Positions 15,600 to 22,526 of a DNA stretch of 22,526 bases are shown in pieces. The notes beneath the pieces are model-generated. The model was not told where the DNA came from. It was given only the letters and a program-made list of their open reading frames with translations, and did no database searches. The position numbers were made by a program, and so were the translations under genes. The stretch's first letter is position 1; every line of letters starts with the position of its first letter. Origin of the DNA: Desulfobacula sp. (GTDB lineage: Bacteria; Desulfobacterota; Desulfobacteria; Desulfobacterales; Desulfobacteraceae); assembly GCA_027858355.1 (NCBI GenBank), contig JAQICW010000080.1, positions 1 through 22,526 of the forward strand, in the 5' to 3' direction.

Positions 15600-16250
15600 C
15601 TAAATTTGGTCTGTGAGCTGAAGCTCAAATTCAATAAATTCTTTAGTTAGACACACTATTTCTTTGTAAAAAACATGTTCAGCAGTGGCCAGGACCTTGA
15701 CGCAAAAATCAGGAACCCAGCTGCCTATATGTTCCTTTAAAAATTTTCTCTGAATGGAAACAAAATACTTAATCTGTTCTTCATCGTTTATTTCCCGTGC
15801 ATCTTTTTCCTGGAATGTCAGTTGTTTCATGAATTCAAATTCAACTGAAATATGATCCGGAATGCCTTTAAAATCATCTGTATATGTCATGCCTGCTGAT
15901 TTGATGAACTTTTGTACTGCAACGGTAGACTCGCCCCACAGCTTTCCCCAGTCTCCTCCATCAAGCTTGTGATGAACGGATTCATGGGGGGAGATATGTT
16001 TTCCCGGCCCGATAAAGAGCCGGGAATATTCACATGCAAGTTCTTCTGTTAATTCATCTATATCGCCCTGGAAATGAAGATCCAGCTCTTTTGAGCCGTT
16101 ATCAGATATTATTTCCAAAAGTCCTGATGCTTTAATCTGCTCAAGGAGGTCACTTGAAACTTCATTCATATAAACTTCAGATAGAAGTCCGTAGATTACA
16201 CTTCTCTTTTCTGCATCTAATTTTTCTATTGTTTTTTCCATAAGATTCAA
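15600..16250 (-). CDS. TorD/DmsD-type molybdoenzyme chaperone
   Basis: This all-helical cytoplasmic protein of 213-216 residues shows TorD-family signatures: E-Y-S-R-L-F-I-G-P-G followed by I-S-P-H-E-S, then a G-I-P-D-H-I-S-V-E-F-E-F-M stretch. Such chaperones bind the Tat signal of a specific molybdoenzyme and assist cofactor insertion before export. Its client is almost certainly the oxidoreductase encoded immediately upstream. The start is ambiguous: AGGAGG lies 4 nt before a TTG (16250) and 13 nt before an ATG (16241). The gene ends in TAG. Its presence argues that the oxidoreductase really carries a molybdopterin cofactor, unlike QrcB-type subunits. Confidence 0.85.
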   Translation of the reverse strand: MNLMEKTIEKLDAEKRSVIYGLLSEVYMNEVSSDLLEQIKASGLLEIISDNGSKELDLHFQGDIDELTEELACEYSRLFIGPGKHISPHESVHHKLDGGDWGKLWGESTVAVQKFIKSAGMTYTDDFKGIPDHISVEFEFMKQLTFQEKDAREINDEEQIKYFVSIQRKFLKEHIGSWVPDFCVKVLATAEHVFYKEIVCLTKEFIEFELQLTDQI

Positions 16251-16267
16251 TAAACCTCCTTTTACAT

Positions 16268-18802
16268 TTAAGCTTTTGTCACAGTGACCACGGTATCCAT
16301 CCAGGCCTGCTGGCCACTGATGGGATCTGGTTTGTTGGGAATAATCCAGTTGGGATGAACCCCATAGGTATCCCAGGTTTTCAGTTTAAGGTCAGGATCA
16401 TTATCCCCTGCCAGAGGTGCTTTTTTACCAGAGGCATATCGTCCGTATTCCCAGTGACCTAAATGATGAGAAATCGCGATGGCAGCAGGTACAACCCCTT
16501 CTGTGACATTGGCTTTTGTGACAATTTCACCGATAGATGACTTAACTTTTATCTTGTCACCGGTTTTAATACCCAGTTGCTTAGCCGTAGCCGGGTTGAT
16601 CTCGGCCGGATTGTCATGATAGATTTCCGTCAGCCATTTACAATTGGTTGATCTGGAATGAATATGAACCGCCACCTTATAGGTTGTCAGGATCAATTCA
16701 TTGGGCTTCATGTTCTCATGTTCTTTGATTTGATAAAAGCTTGGCAAAGGAGAAAATCCTTTAAGCTCCAGAAGATCTGAATAGATTTCGAAAAATCCAG
16801 ACTTATTCACTTTATCCGGCTTAAAACCCTTAAAAACTTCATCTCCTATTTTAAGAGCCACATATCCTTTATAGGCCTTTTTTGTTTTGGTGTATCCTTT
16901 TTCCATGGCTTCGGCCTCTGATTTTGCCTTGGATTTATGCCAGTTCCAGTATGTTCCGACACTCTCATCAAGGATAACACCATCCTTTTTCAGGTCACCA
17001 TCTTTGACTGCCTTTTTATAAGAGTAAAACCTGGGTTTCGCCTTTGGATCATGCCATACCCCGTGTTTTTTCATGTACTCAAATCCGCCGGCTTCTTTAA
17101 CACCAGGTGTTTTTTCACAGGACAGCTTAACAAATTCCTCAGCCGAATTGAACCCAAGTGGAAATCCCATGCGGTCACTAAGCTCGCACACAACATCTTT
17201 AAAATCCCGACTTTCCCCCAGGGGTTTTACAAATGGCTGGCGAATATAAAATTCTGCAATCTGATCAGGCGATACCATATCTTCCCAGTCCCACCATTCA
17301 AGGTAAGAGGGGTTTGGCAGGATAAGATCTGCCAGAGCCGCTGATTCATCATAATATGCATTAACGCAGACAGAAAATGGAATTAAGCTTTCATCCTTCA
17401 TTATATCAATATTTTCCTGGCAGTCACCATTAGCATAAACCGGTGTGTAGCAATACCACATATAGATTTCAGGACGACCAGCTTTTCCATCTTTGATAAG
17501 TTTCAATATCTGGTGGTTAGAATGATGCGTTGGATAAGCAATATCCCCTTTAAACCCGTTGAGAATATTCAATGCTTTTGCTTTAGGTTTTTTCTTAGGA
17601 CCTTTAGGATATTTCCATTTAGGTCCAACAGCAAGGCAGCGTCCACCAGGATTGTCAATGTTTCCGGTAATTGCTGCCAGCATCTGGATAGATCTTTCTG
17701 TTTCTGCACCGTATTCATGGGCCACAGCTCCTCGATAACTAATGAGGCAGGCAGGTTTTGCCTTGGCAAATTCCAATGCAATTGTTTTGATTTTTGCCGC
17801 TGATACACCACTGATCTTTTCGGCCCAGGCCGGAGTATATTGAGCCAGGTGTTTTTTTAAAGTACTGATTTTATCATCAAAACCTGCATCAATATTTTTT
17901 GTGACTTTAAGATATTTGAAAAAATCCTTGTCATAGAGTCCTGCCTCAAGCACTACATTGCACATGGCAAGCACAACTGCATTGTCTGTACCAGGCTTAA
18001 TCGGTATCCATTCTGTAGATTTAGCCGCAGTGTTGGAAATACGGACATCAAAGGTGACAAGTTTTACCTTTCGATCCACAATGGCTGATGACAGCCTCAG
18101 CATGCCAGGAATTGAATTGGTGCCGGCTTCAAGGCAGCTGGAGCCGAAATTCAGCACATATTTGGTATTTTCAAAATCCCAATTGTCATAATGCTTGCCC
18201 CAGGTCAGCTCCTGTGCCGTCCATTTGCCACCCTCACAGATAGAGGTATGATTCCCTATGGTTTTGGTACCATAGTTTGCCAGAAAAACACTTTTTACTA
18301 TTTTACTGGAAGATCCTTTCATACGACCATAATGGAACATGAATTTTTCAGGATGGCCGTCATCTCTTAATTTTTTCATACGGCCGGAAAGATCGGTCAA
18401 GGCATCGTCCCATGAAATACGTTTCCATTTTCCTTCGCCCCTTTTCCCAACTCGTTTCATGGGATAAAGAATCCTGTCCGGATCATAAAGCTGGTTGATG
18501 CCGGCGGCACCTTTTGAACATATTTTGCCTCTTCCCCTGATGGAGTTGGGCTGGCCTTCCAGTTTTACCAGGCGCCCGTCTTCAACATACCCCACCATGG
18601 AGTCCCTTGTGACGCAACTCCAGCAGGCACTTGCAATCATCTCTCTTTCTTTGCTCGTTTTGGGAGAAAAATCTTTCCCTCCTTCAACAAAACTAACAGT
18701 TCCAGCCAGGGCTTTTGACTCAAACCCCTTACCAATGGCAAGGGCTGCAGCACCCACTGCACCAAGTCGGAAAAAATCCCGGCGATTCAAATCTTTTGTC
18801 AT
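16268..18802 (-). CDS. Tat-exported molybdopterin oxidoreductase, catalytic subunit (DMSO reductase superfamily)
   Basis: An 844-residue catalytic subunit with Tat signal N-R-R-D-F-F-R (RR at 7-8). The N-terminal cluster motif is C60-x2-C63-x3-D67-x27-C95, so the usual third Cys is Asp. The H-T-S-I-C-E segment puts a Cys (189) at the usual Mo/W ligand position, as in PhsA/PsrA/TtrA/ArrA-type enzymes. The C-terminal molydop-binding domain runs from about 700 and includes H-H-L-G-H-W-E-Y-G. Length and ligand fit the polysulfide, thiosulfate, tetrathionate and arsenate reductase group; the substrate cannot be determined. The Fe-S subunit lies 17 bp upstream and the TorD chaperone 17 bp downstream. 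It has a strong ribosome-binding site (AAAGGAGG). It should act in the periplasm with the Fe-S subunit and the dodecaheme cytochrome. Confidence 0.87.
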   Translation of the reverse strand: MTKDLNRRDFFRLGAVGAAALAIGKGFESKALAGTVSFVEGGKDFSPKTSKEREMIASACWSCVTRDSMVGYVEDGRLVKLEGQPNSIRGRGKICSKGAAGINQLYDPDRILYPMKRVGKRGEGKWKRISWDDALTDLSGRMKKLRDDGHPEKFMFHYGRMKGSSSKIVKSVFLANYGTKTIGNHTSICEGGKWTAQELTWGKHYDNWDFENTKYVLNFGSSCLEAGTNSIPGMLRLSSAIVDRKVKLVTFDVRISNTAAKSTEWIPIKPGTDNAVVLAMCNVVLEAGLYDKDFFKYLKVTKNIDAGFDDKISTLKKHLAQYTPAWAEKISGVSAAKIKTIALEFAKAKPACLISYRGAVAHEYGAETERSIQMLAAITGNIDNPGGRCLAVGPKWKYPKGPKKKPKAKALNILNGFKGDIAYPTHHSNHQILKLIKDGKAGRPEIYMWYCYTPVYANGDCQENIDIMKDESLIPFSVCVNAYYDESAALADLILPNPSYLEWWDWEDMVSPDQIAEFYIRQPFVKPLGESRDFKDVVCELSDRMGFPLGFNSAEEFVKLSCEKTPGVKEAGGFEYMKKHGVWHDPKAKPRFYSYKKAVKDGDLKKDGVILDESVGTYWNWHKSKAKSEAEAMEKGYTKTKKAYKGYVALKIGDEVFKGFKPDKVNKSGFFEIYSDLLELKGFSPLPSFYQIKEHENMKPNELILTTYKVAVHIHSRSTNCKWLTEIYHDNPAEINPATAKQLGIKTGDKIKVKSSIGEIVTKANVTEGVVPAAIAISHHLGHWEYGRYASGKKAPLAGDNDPDLKLKTWDTYGVHPNWIIPNKPDPISGQQAWMDTVVTVTKA

Positions 18803-18819
18803 GGTAATTCCTCCTTTGT

Positions 18820-19677
18820 TTAGCCAATGGTATCTAGCCAGGCCTCATTTTTTTCAAATTTCTTTTTTGCGTTGGCCATCTTTTCCAATGCCCCATCCTG
18901 ATCTATGTAAAAAACCATGGGTTGAGTATTTTCACCGGGTAAAAGAGTTGTAGAAGCCGATTTCTCCAAAAGACCAAATTCTTTTACAAGCTTGGCTACT
19001 TCACTTGAAGGATCATTTAAATCCCCGAATATCCTGGCCCTGGTCGGACATATATTAGCGCATGCCGGCACAACGCCTTTATCAATGCGATGCTGGCAAA
19101 GACTACACTTGGTTATGCCGTTTTTACTTTTATCTTTACCAGATACCAGCAATTTATTAAAATTCCGGGCGCCGTATGGGCAGGCATTGATGCACTTGCC
19201 GCAACCTGTGCAATGCTGATTGTCAAATAATACTAGTCCGTCAGGCCGTTTGTAAGTTGCTCCTCCGCGGTAACGGATTTTTTTACCGTCTTTATCTATA
19301 AATTCACGCCTGTCTTTAGGATATTCCGGGCACTCTTTTATGCATGGCGGAATATCATCCTCTTTGTTCCCTTCGCAGTGATTGCATAATCTTGGTAAAA
19401 ATAATTTTGTAGAACTTGGATATTTGCCTGTTACCTCTTCGTAAACTGCGGTCTGAAATGCCCCCAAGGGCGTCTGGTATTCTGCCTTACAAGCAACTGT
19501 ACAAGCTCGACATCCCACACAACGCCTTAAATCAACAACAAAAGCCCATCGAGGTACGTTCCCTTTACGGGCAGCCAGTGCATTCCCAGCCGGAATCATA
19601 CTGGCTGTTGTACTGAGTGCTGCAAGACCTGCTCCTTTAAGCAATTGCCGTCTTGTGACGGGTATCTTATGACCCAT
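18820..19677 (-). CDS. Tat-exported four-cluster Fe-S electron-transfer subunit
   Basis: A 285-residue protein has Tat signal T-R-R-Q-L-L-K (RR at 9-10) ending near G-N-A-L-A. Four cysteine groups follow: C-V-G-C-R-A-C-T-V-A-C; C-N-H-C with P-P-C-x3-C-P; C-T-G-C-G-K-C-I-N-A-C-P; and C-S-L-C with P-A-C-x3-C-P. This is the PsrB/TtrB/DmsB pattern, which supports four [4Fe-4S] clusters and a complex with the adjacent molybdoenzyme. Unlike the second Fe-S protein of the locus it has no C-terminal membrane helix, consistent with a soluble or peripheral periplasmic heterodimer. It has a strong ribosome-binding site (AAGGAGAGG). The two genes are separated by 17 bp. Confidence 0.88.
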   Translation of the reverse strand: MGHKIPVTRRQLLKGAGLAALSTTASMIPAGNALAARKGNVPRWAFVVDLRRCVGCRACTVACKAEYQTPLGAFQTAVYEEVTGKYPSSTKLFLPRLCNHCEGNKEDDIPPCIKECPEYPKDRREFIDKDGKKIRYRGGATYKRPDGLVLFDNQHCTGCGKCINACPYGARNFNKLLVSGKDKSKNGITKCSLCQHRIDKGVVPACANICPTRARIFGDLNDPSSEVAKLVKEFGLLEKSASTTLLPGENTQPMVFYIDQDGALEKMANAKKKFEKNEAWLDTIG

Positions 19678-19707
19678 GATCCTCTCCTTTTCATAAAGTT
19701 AAAATTA

Positions 19708-21255
19708 TTATTGTTTATCCTCTACGTAATCCATCACGTCATCAAAGGATGAGATGGCGGCATCAATCAACATGATTGAATATTTCTTGTTGTGAACCCC
19801 ATTGCCGTAAGTCACCATATTCATATAATCCTGACCTCTTTTCATAATGGTTTCAGCTGTTTTCAAGTCTGCTTTCGACAGTTTGGATTCAGCCTGATTT
19901 AGTACGGCAACAGCCTCTTGCATAATTTCACGGGAATATTCAATTTCTTTCTTTAATTCTTTTTTCCAGTCCTGGAGCATCTTTTCATGGTCTTTGGTGT
20001 GGCACTTTACACAGGTTTTGCCTGAAGCCCCAAGAACCATTTGGCCATTGTCTGTGGATTTAAATTCATTGTGGCATCCAAAACAATTGGTTCTCACCTT
20101 GTACATGGGATCTATGGCATCCAAGACATCTTTTCGCTTTTCTCCCTTGGCAAGCATTACCTGGTATTTATGGGGCTCTGGATGGCAGGCAGCGCATCCT
20201 TTTTCAATTGATGTCTTAATTTCCAATTTGCCGAAGGGTTCTGTTTTTGTTGCTTTAGTGCCTGATTTTGCATGGGAAATAGGTTTATGACAATCAAAAC
20301 AGCGCGCATTTTTAACAGTGACATGTTTTTCATGCATCAGTTTTTTATTGGTGTCTTCTTTTAAATGTTCGGCCCGGTCATGACAGGACCGGCAGTTTTC
20401 TTTTTTAATGGTATCCGTCCCCAGAGAGAGAGCAGTCTGAAGCACCCCGTTTTCAAAATAGGCTTCAACGCTACCTCCGCCTGTGGCCTGGATCAGGTCG
20501 ATGTGGCAACTGGTGCAGGAAACATCTGCCTTTTGAAGCATTTCATGGGTAATTGGTTTTTCTCCGGAAGTTTGAATGGGTTTTTTGGGGAGCTCGTGGC
20601 ACAAAATACATTTGGCTCGGTCCTTATTAAATGTCTCATTTGTAAAATGACACTGGTGGCATGAAGCTTTTGTGACTTCAAATTTCTTTTGGTTGGTTTC
20701 ATGCTGATGGCAGGAAGCACATTGGAGTTTCTGGCCTTCTATCTGTTTTTTAGGGTCAAGATGGGAAAGGTGAACAAATGTAACTTTTTCTGTAAATTTA
20801 ATTTTTTTGGTTTTAAATTTATCATCTGGTTTGCCATGACAGGCTGATGTCATGCAGTTTTCATCTTTGATCCGAGGCCTGGTCCGTATGGTTTCCCCTC
20901 CTAAACTAAGATAGGAAAAACGATCCGGAGCCCTGGCAGGAATATGTGATTTAGTAAGTATTTGATTTTCCTTTGCTCCAATAGGATAATGGCAGGCCAC
21001 GCATCCGACATCCTTGTGTTTATCTTTTTTCCAGAGTTCATAACTTTTTTGAACAACTGATGGATACGTAATCACATGGCAATAACCGCAGAAAAATTGA
21101 GGCGTTGGAGGTTCTGGAGATGGTAAATTATTTGGATTTTGACTATTTTGTTGTGCACCTGACACAATAGATCCAAACGTTTGAATTCCCAAAAAACATA
21201 AAAGAAAAAGAAAAATCTTGAAATGGATTTTCATAAAGTCTTGACTATTTGTCAT
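19708..21255 (-). CDS. Dodecaheme cytochrome c (11 CxxCH plus one CX4CH)
   Basis: The start at 21255 has AGGAG eight bases upstream and overlaps the receiver gene's end by 11 bp. The 515-residue protein has a signal peptide (hydrophobic about 10-33) and a proline-rich linker. Eleven CxxCH motifs (C-G-Y, C-V-A, C-A-S, C-H-Q, C-I-L, C-T-S, C-R-S, C-F-D, C-A-A, C-F-G, C-V-K) and one C-M-T-S-A-C-H (CX4CH) give twelve potential hemes. The first two motifs (C-G-Y-C-H-V-I and V-G-C-V-A-C-H) resemble NapC/NirT-type cytochromes but without their membrane anchor. The C-terminal helices end with a G-V-H-N-x3-Y segment like that in NrfA-type cytochromes. It should act as the periplasmic electron carrier for the Mo/Fe-S pair. 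Confidence 0.87.
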   Translation of the reverse strand: MTNSQDFMKIHFKIFLFLLCFLGIQTFGSIVSGAQQNSQNPNNLPSPEPPTPQFFCGYCHVITYPSVVQKSYELWKKDKHKDVGCVACHYPIGAKENQILTKSHIPARAPDRFSYLSLGGETIRTRPRIKDENCMTSACHGKPDDKFKTKKIKFTEKVTFVHLSHLDPKKQIEGQKLQCASCHQHETNQKKFEVTKASCHQCHFTNETFNKDRAKCILCHELPKKPIQTSGEKPITHEMLQKADVSCTSCHIDLIQATGGGSVEAYFENGVLQTALSLGTDTIKKENCRSCHDRAEHLKEDTNKKLMHEKHVTVKNARCFDCHKPISHAKSGTKATKTEPFGKLEIKTSIEKGCAACHPEPHKYQVMLAKGEKRKDVLDAIDPMYKVRTNCFGCHNEFKSTDNGQMVLGASGKTCVKCHTKDHEKMLQDWKKELKKEIEYSREIMQEAVAVLNQAESKLSKADLKTAETIMKRGQDYMNMVTYGNGVHNKKYSIMLIDAAISSFDDVMDYVEDKQ

Positions 21256-21622
21256 CTCTTATGCTCCTAAGTAAATAAAAGAGTTCATCAGGATCAATGG
21301 ATTTGTTGATACATGCATATACGTGGTAACATATCGTTTCTTTAAGCTTTGGATGGTATTTTTCATCTGACATACACAAAAACGGGCTATCAGGATATTG
21401 TACAGTTAATTCTCTCACCTTTCTGTTCTCAACAGGGACTGTATCGATATCTAATAAAACGGCCATACATTCTTCCCGGGACAAATACGTTTCCAGTGCC
21501 TTAACCGATTTTACAGTAATTCCTTTATATTCCTCCTCCTTGAGCAGCTGAATCAAGGACTGGTAATCGTCATCACTTTTGCCCACAATAACAATCAAAG
21601 CTTCAACACAATCTTTATCCAT
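21245..21622 (-). CDS. Degenerate CheY-like receiver domain protein
   Basis: The start at ATG 21622 is preferred because AAAGGTG sits six bases upstream; the GTG at 21631 lies inside that site. The 125-residue protein is a stand-alone receiver-like domain. A hydrophobic beta strand A-L-I-V-I-V is followed by G-K-S-D-D where the paired acidic residues normally sit. V-L-L-D-I-D carries the candidate phospho-Asp (58), C-M-S-D has Ser at the conserved Thr/Ser site, and N-K-S-I has the conserved Lys. The missing acidic pair suggests weak or no phosphorylation. It is the first gene of the long operon and overlaps the dodecaheme gene, so it is translated with it. No output domain or histidine kinase is visible nearby; the NtrC-type regulator upstream is a possible partner. 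Confidence 0.7.
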   Translation of the reverse strand: MDKDCVEALIVIVGKSDDDYQSLIQLLKEEEYKGITVKSVKALETYLSREECMAVLLDIDTVPVENRKVRELTVQYPDSPFLCMSDEKYHPKLKETICYHVYACINKSIDPDELFYLLRSIRDDK

Positions 21623-21740
21623 GACAATCACCTTTGATTTGATCTTTAATTATTGCAAAAAGGCCGAAATGATTAGATATTGCTAATTTAAATCTACTCA
21701 ATTCAACTACACATACTCATCTCATATTCATCATAACTCA

Positions 21741-21769
21741 ATATTTGTGATACTCCATATTTGTGCCAA
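21741..21769 (-). promoter_or_regulatory. 9-bp direct repeat overlapping a -24-like TTGGCAC element
   Basis: ATATTTGTG occurs at 21741-21749 and 21757-21765, with a 16-bp period. On the minus strand the second copy is embedded in TTGGCAC (21769-21763), a perfect sigma54 -24 half. The -12 position reads GA rather than the required GC, so a sigma54 promoter is only a weak possibility; the repeat may be a regulator site. Confidence 0.3.
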
Positions 21770-21800
21770 AGCGTGCGATTTGTCTGAGCGGCATAGGAAT

Positions 21801-21931
21801 GTGTCCTGTTGTAAATGCTGTAAAGCCTAATAATAAACGTTTGTCAGGATAATTTTATAAATCTAAAATTGATATTCCAAAAGATGGTAATAGAAATTAT
21901 GATTAGGACAAGGTGTCCTGTTCATGGGACA
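21801..21931. repeat. Repeated TGTCC/GGACA elements, candidate activator binding sites
   Basis: GTGTCCTGTT occurs twice as a direct repeat (21801-21810 and 21913-21922). The second copy lies in a palindrome AGGACA-AGG-TGTCCT (21905-21919) followed by GGGACA (21926-21931). The placement about 180-310 bp upstream of the operon's first gene suits enhancer-like sites for an NtrC-type protein. Confidence 0.45.
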
Positions 21932-21974
21932 TAAAAAGCATAAAAAAATGATTATTCAATTAATTCAAATAATT

Positions 21975-22012
21975 AAGTGTGTCCAATATATAGACACGCT
22001 TTGTTTGTTTTG
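21975..22012 (+). terminator. Hairpin with T-rich tail in the control region
   Basis: AAGTGTGTC (21975-21983) pairs with GACACGCTT (21993-22001) as a 9-bp stem with one G-U wobble on the plus strand, loop 9 nt, followed by TGTTTGTTTT. It resembles a plus-strand intrinsic terminator. On the minus strand the wobble becomes a C-A mismatch and no T-tract follows directly. It may equally be another TGTCC/GACAC regulator site. Confidence 0.35.
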
Positions 22013-22049
22013 GGAATGAAATAGGATTACAAGAATATTAATTAATGCT

Positions 22050-22526
22050 TTAGGATGGAGAAGAAATATTATGATTTTTAAGTTTTACATATAATGTGGA
22101 TCGGCCAATGCCTAATGCCTTTGCTGCGGCTTTTTTATTCCAACTGCAGGCTTCCAGAGCCTCAATTAGATGTTGTTTTTCAATATCTTTAAGTAGGCTT
22201 CCGTTAGAATTGTTATTATTTTGTTTAGAGGAATCAGAAACCTGAATTGCAAAAGGAAGGTCTGAAAAATGAATATATTGATCTTTTGCAAGGACAACGG
22301 CATGTTCCACACTATTTTGCAGTTCTCTGACATTCCCGGGCCAGAAATGCCCGAGCAAAACCCGCATTGCATTGGAAGTAAAATGCTTGATAGTTTTATT
22401 TTCTTGACCTGCAAAATATTTTAAAAAATGGCGTGCCAGCAAAGGAATATCATTACGCCGTGTTCTAAGGGGAGGCAGATTAATAGGAATAACATTGAGC
22501 CTATAGAAAAGGTCTTCACGAAACTG
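22050..22526 (-). CDS. Sigma54-dependent NtrC-family activator, C-terminal part
   Basis: The frame is open to the right window edge (159 codons including stop). It begins F-R-E-D-L-F-Y-R-L-N-V, the arginine-finger/sensor region of AAA+ bacterial enhancer-binding proteins, continues through N-L-P-P-L-R-x-R and W-P-G-N-V-R-E-L-Q-N, and ends with a Fis-type helix-turn-helix (K-K-A-A-A-K-A-L-G-I-G-R-S-T-L-Y). The Walker motifs, the GAFTGA loop and any N-terminal sensory domain lie outside the window. It is encoded on the same strand as, and upstream of, the operon, separated by the repeat-containing gap, and is the best candidate for its regulator. Confidence 0.93.
   Translation of the reverse strand, partial: QFREDLFYRLNVIPINLPPLRTRRNDIPLLARHFLKYFAGQENKTIKHFTSNAMRVLLGHFWPGNVRELQNSVEHAVVLAKDQYIHFSDLPFAIQVSDSSKQNNNNSNGSLLKDIEKQHLIEALEACSWNKKAAAKALGIGRSTLYVKLKNHNISSPS

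Larger units (their letters stand above)
21623..22049. other. Non-coding control region between regulator and operon
   Basis: About 430 bp without a plausible gene on either strand, AT-rich, lying upstream of the operon's first gene and downstream of the NtrC-type regulator gene. It holds a direct repeat, several TGTCC/GGACA elements and a hairpin, listed separately. A transcription start could not be placed. Confidence 0.7.

Noticed and set aside
16268..18802. QrcB or ACIII ActB-like cofactor-free subunit
   Set aside because: Those lack the molybdopterin cofactor; here a Cys stands at the metal-ligand position and a TorD chaperone and cofactor-maturation genes are adjacent.
21752..21769. 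Sigma54 promoter for the operon
   Set aside because: The -24 half is perfect but the invariant GC of the -12 half reads GA, so it is not called as a promoter.

Overview
The window looks like chromosome from an AT-rich, anaerobic Desulfobacterota, most likely a sulfate reducer related to Desulfobacteraceae/Desulfobacula. This is inferred from the large multiheme cytochrome inventory, the Tat-exported molybdo-enzyme with its TorD chaperone, the NrfD-type quinone module, the FmdE and MoeA-like proteins, and the sigma54-dependent regulator. No rRNA, tRNA, CRISPR array or insertion sequence was seen.

Left part (about 1-5.6 kb), mixed genes: the 3' end of an M48 peptidase (+), a convergent alpha/beta hydrolase (-), a YfcE-type phosphoesterase (+), a divergent ARMT1/DUF89-like protein with an in-frame TAG at codon 5 (+), an intact D-cysteine desulfhydrase-like gene (+), and an aspartate/glutamate racemase interrupted by an in-frame TAA (+). 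A 5'-eroded copy of a MoeA-like gene (-) lies at the junction with the next region, so this flank shows gene decay next to an intact operon.

Central and right part (about 6.2-21.6 kb), one long minus-strand run with overlaps or short gaps, in transcription order: degenerate receiver protein; dodecaheme cytochrome c; Tat-exported four-cluster Fe-S protein; Tat-exported molybdopterin oxidoreductase with Cys as likely Mo/W ligand; TorD-like chaperone; octaheme cytochrome c; second Tat-exported four-cluster Fe-S protein with a C-terminal membrane helix; NrfD/PsrC-like ten-helix protein; FmdE-like protein; MoeA-like protein; Sel1-repeat/rhodanese exported protein; second octaheme cytochrome c; triheme-c/cytochrome-b membrane fusion. 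The c-heme motifs total 31 (12+8+8+3).

My reading is a periplasmic respiratory system. Electrons would move between the quinone pool and the Mo/W enzyme through two membrane modules (NrfD type and FdnI type) linked by multiheme cytochromes. TorD, MoeA-like and FmdE-like proteins would serve cofactor insertion, and the rhodanese hints at a sulfur substrate. Neither substrate nor direction can be read from the sequence.

Right edge: the C-terminal end of an NtrC-type activator (-), separated from the operon by about 430 bp of non-coding DNA with repeated TGTCC/GGACA elements, a 9-bp direct repeat and a hairpin, which is the likely control region.
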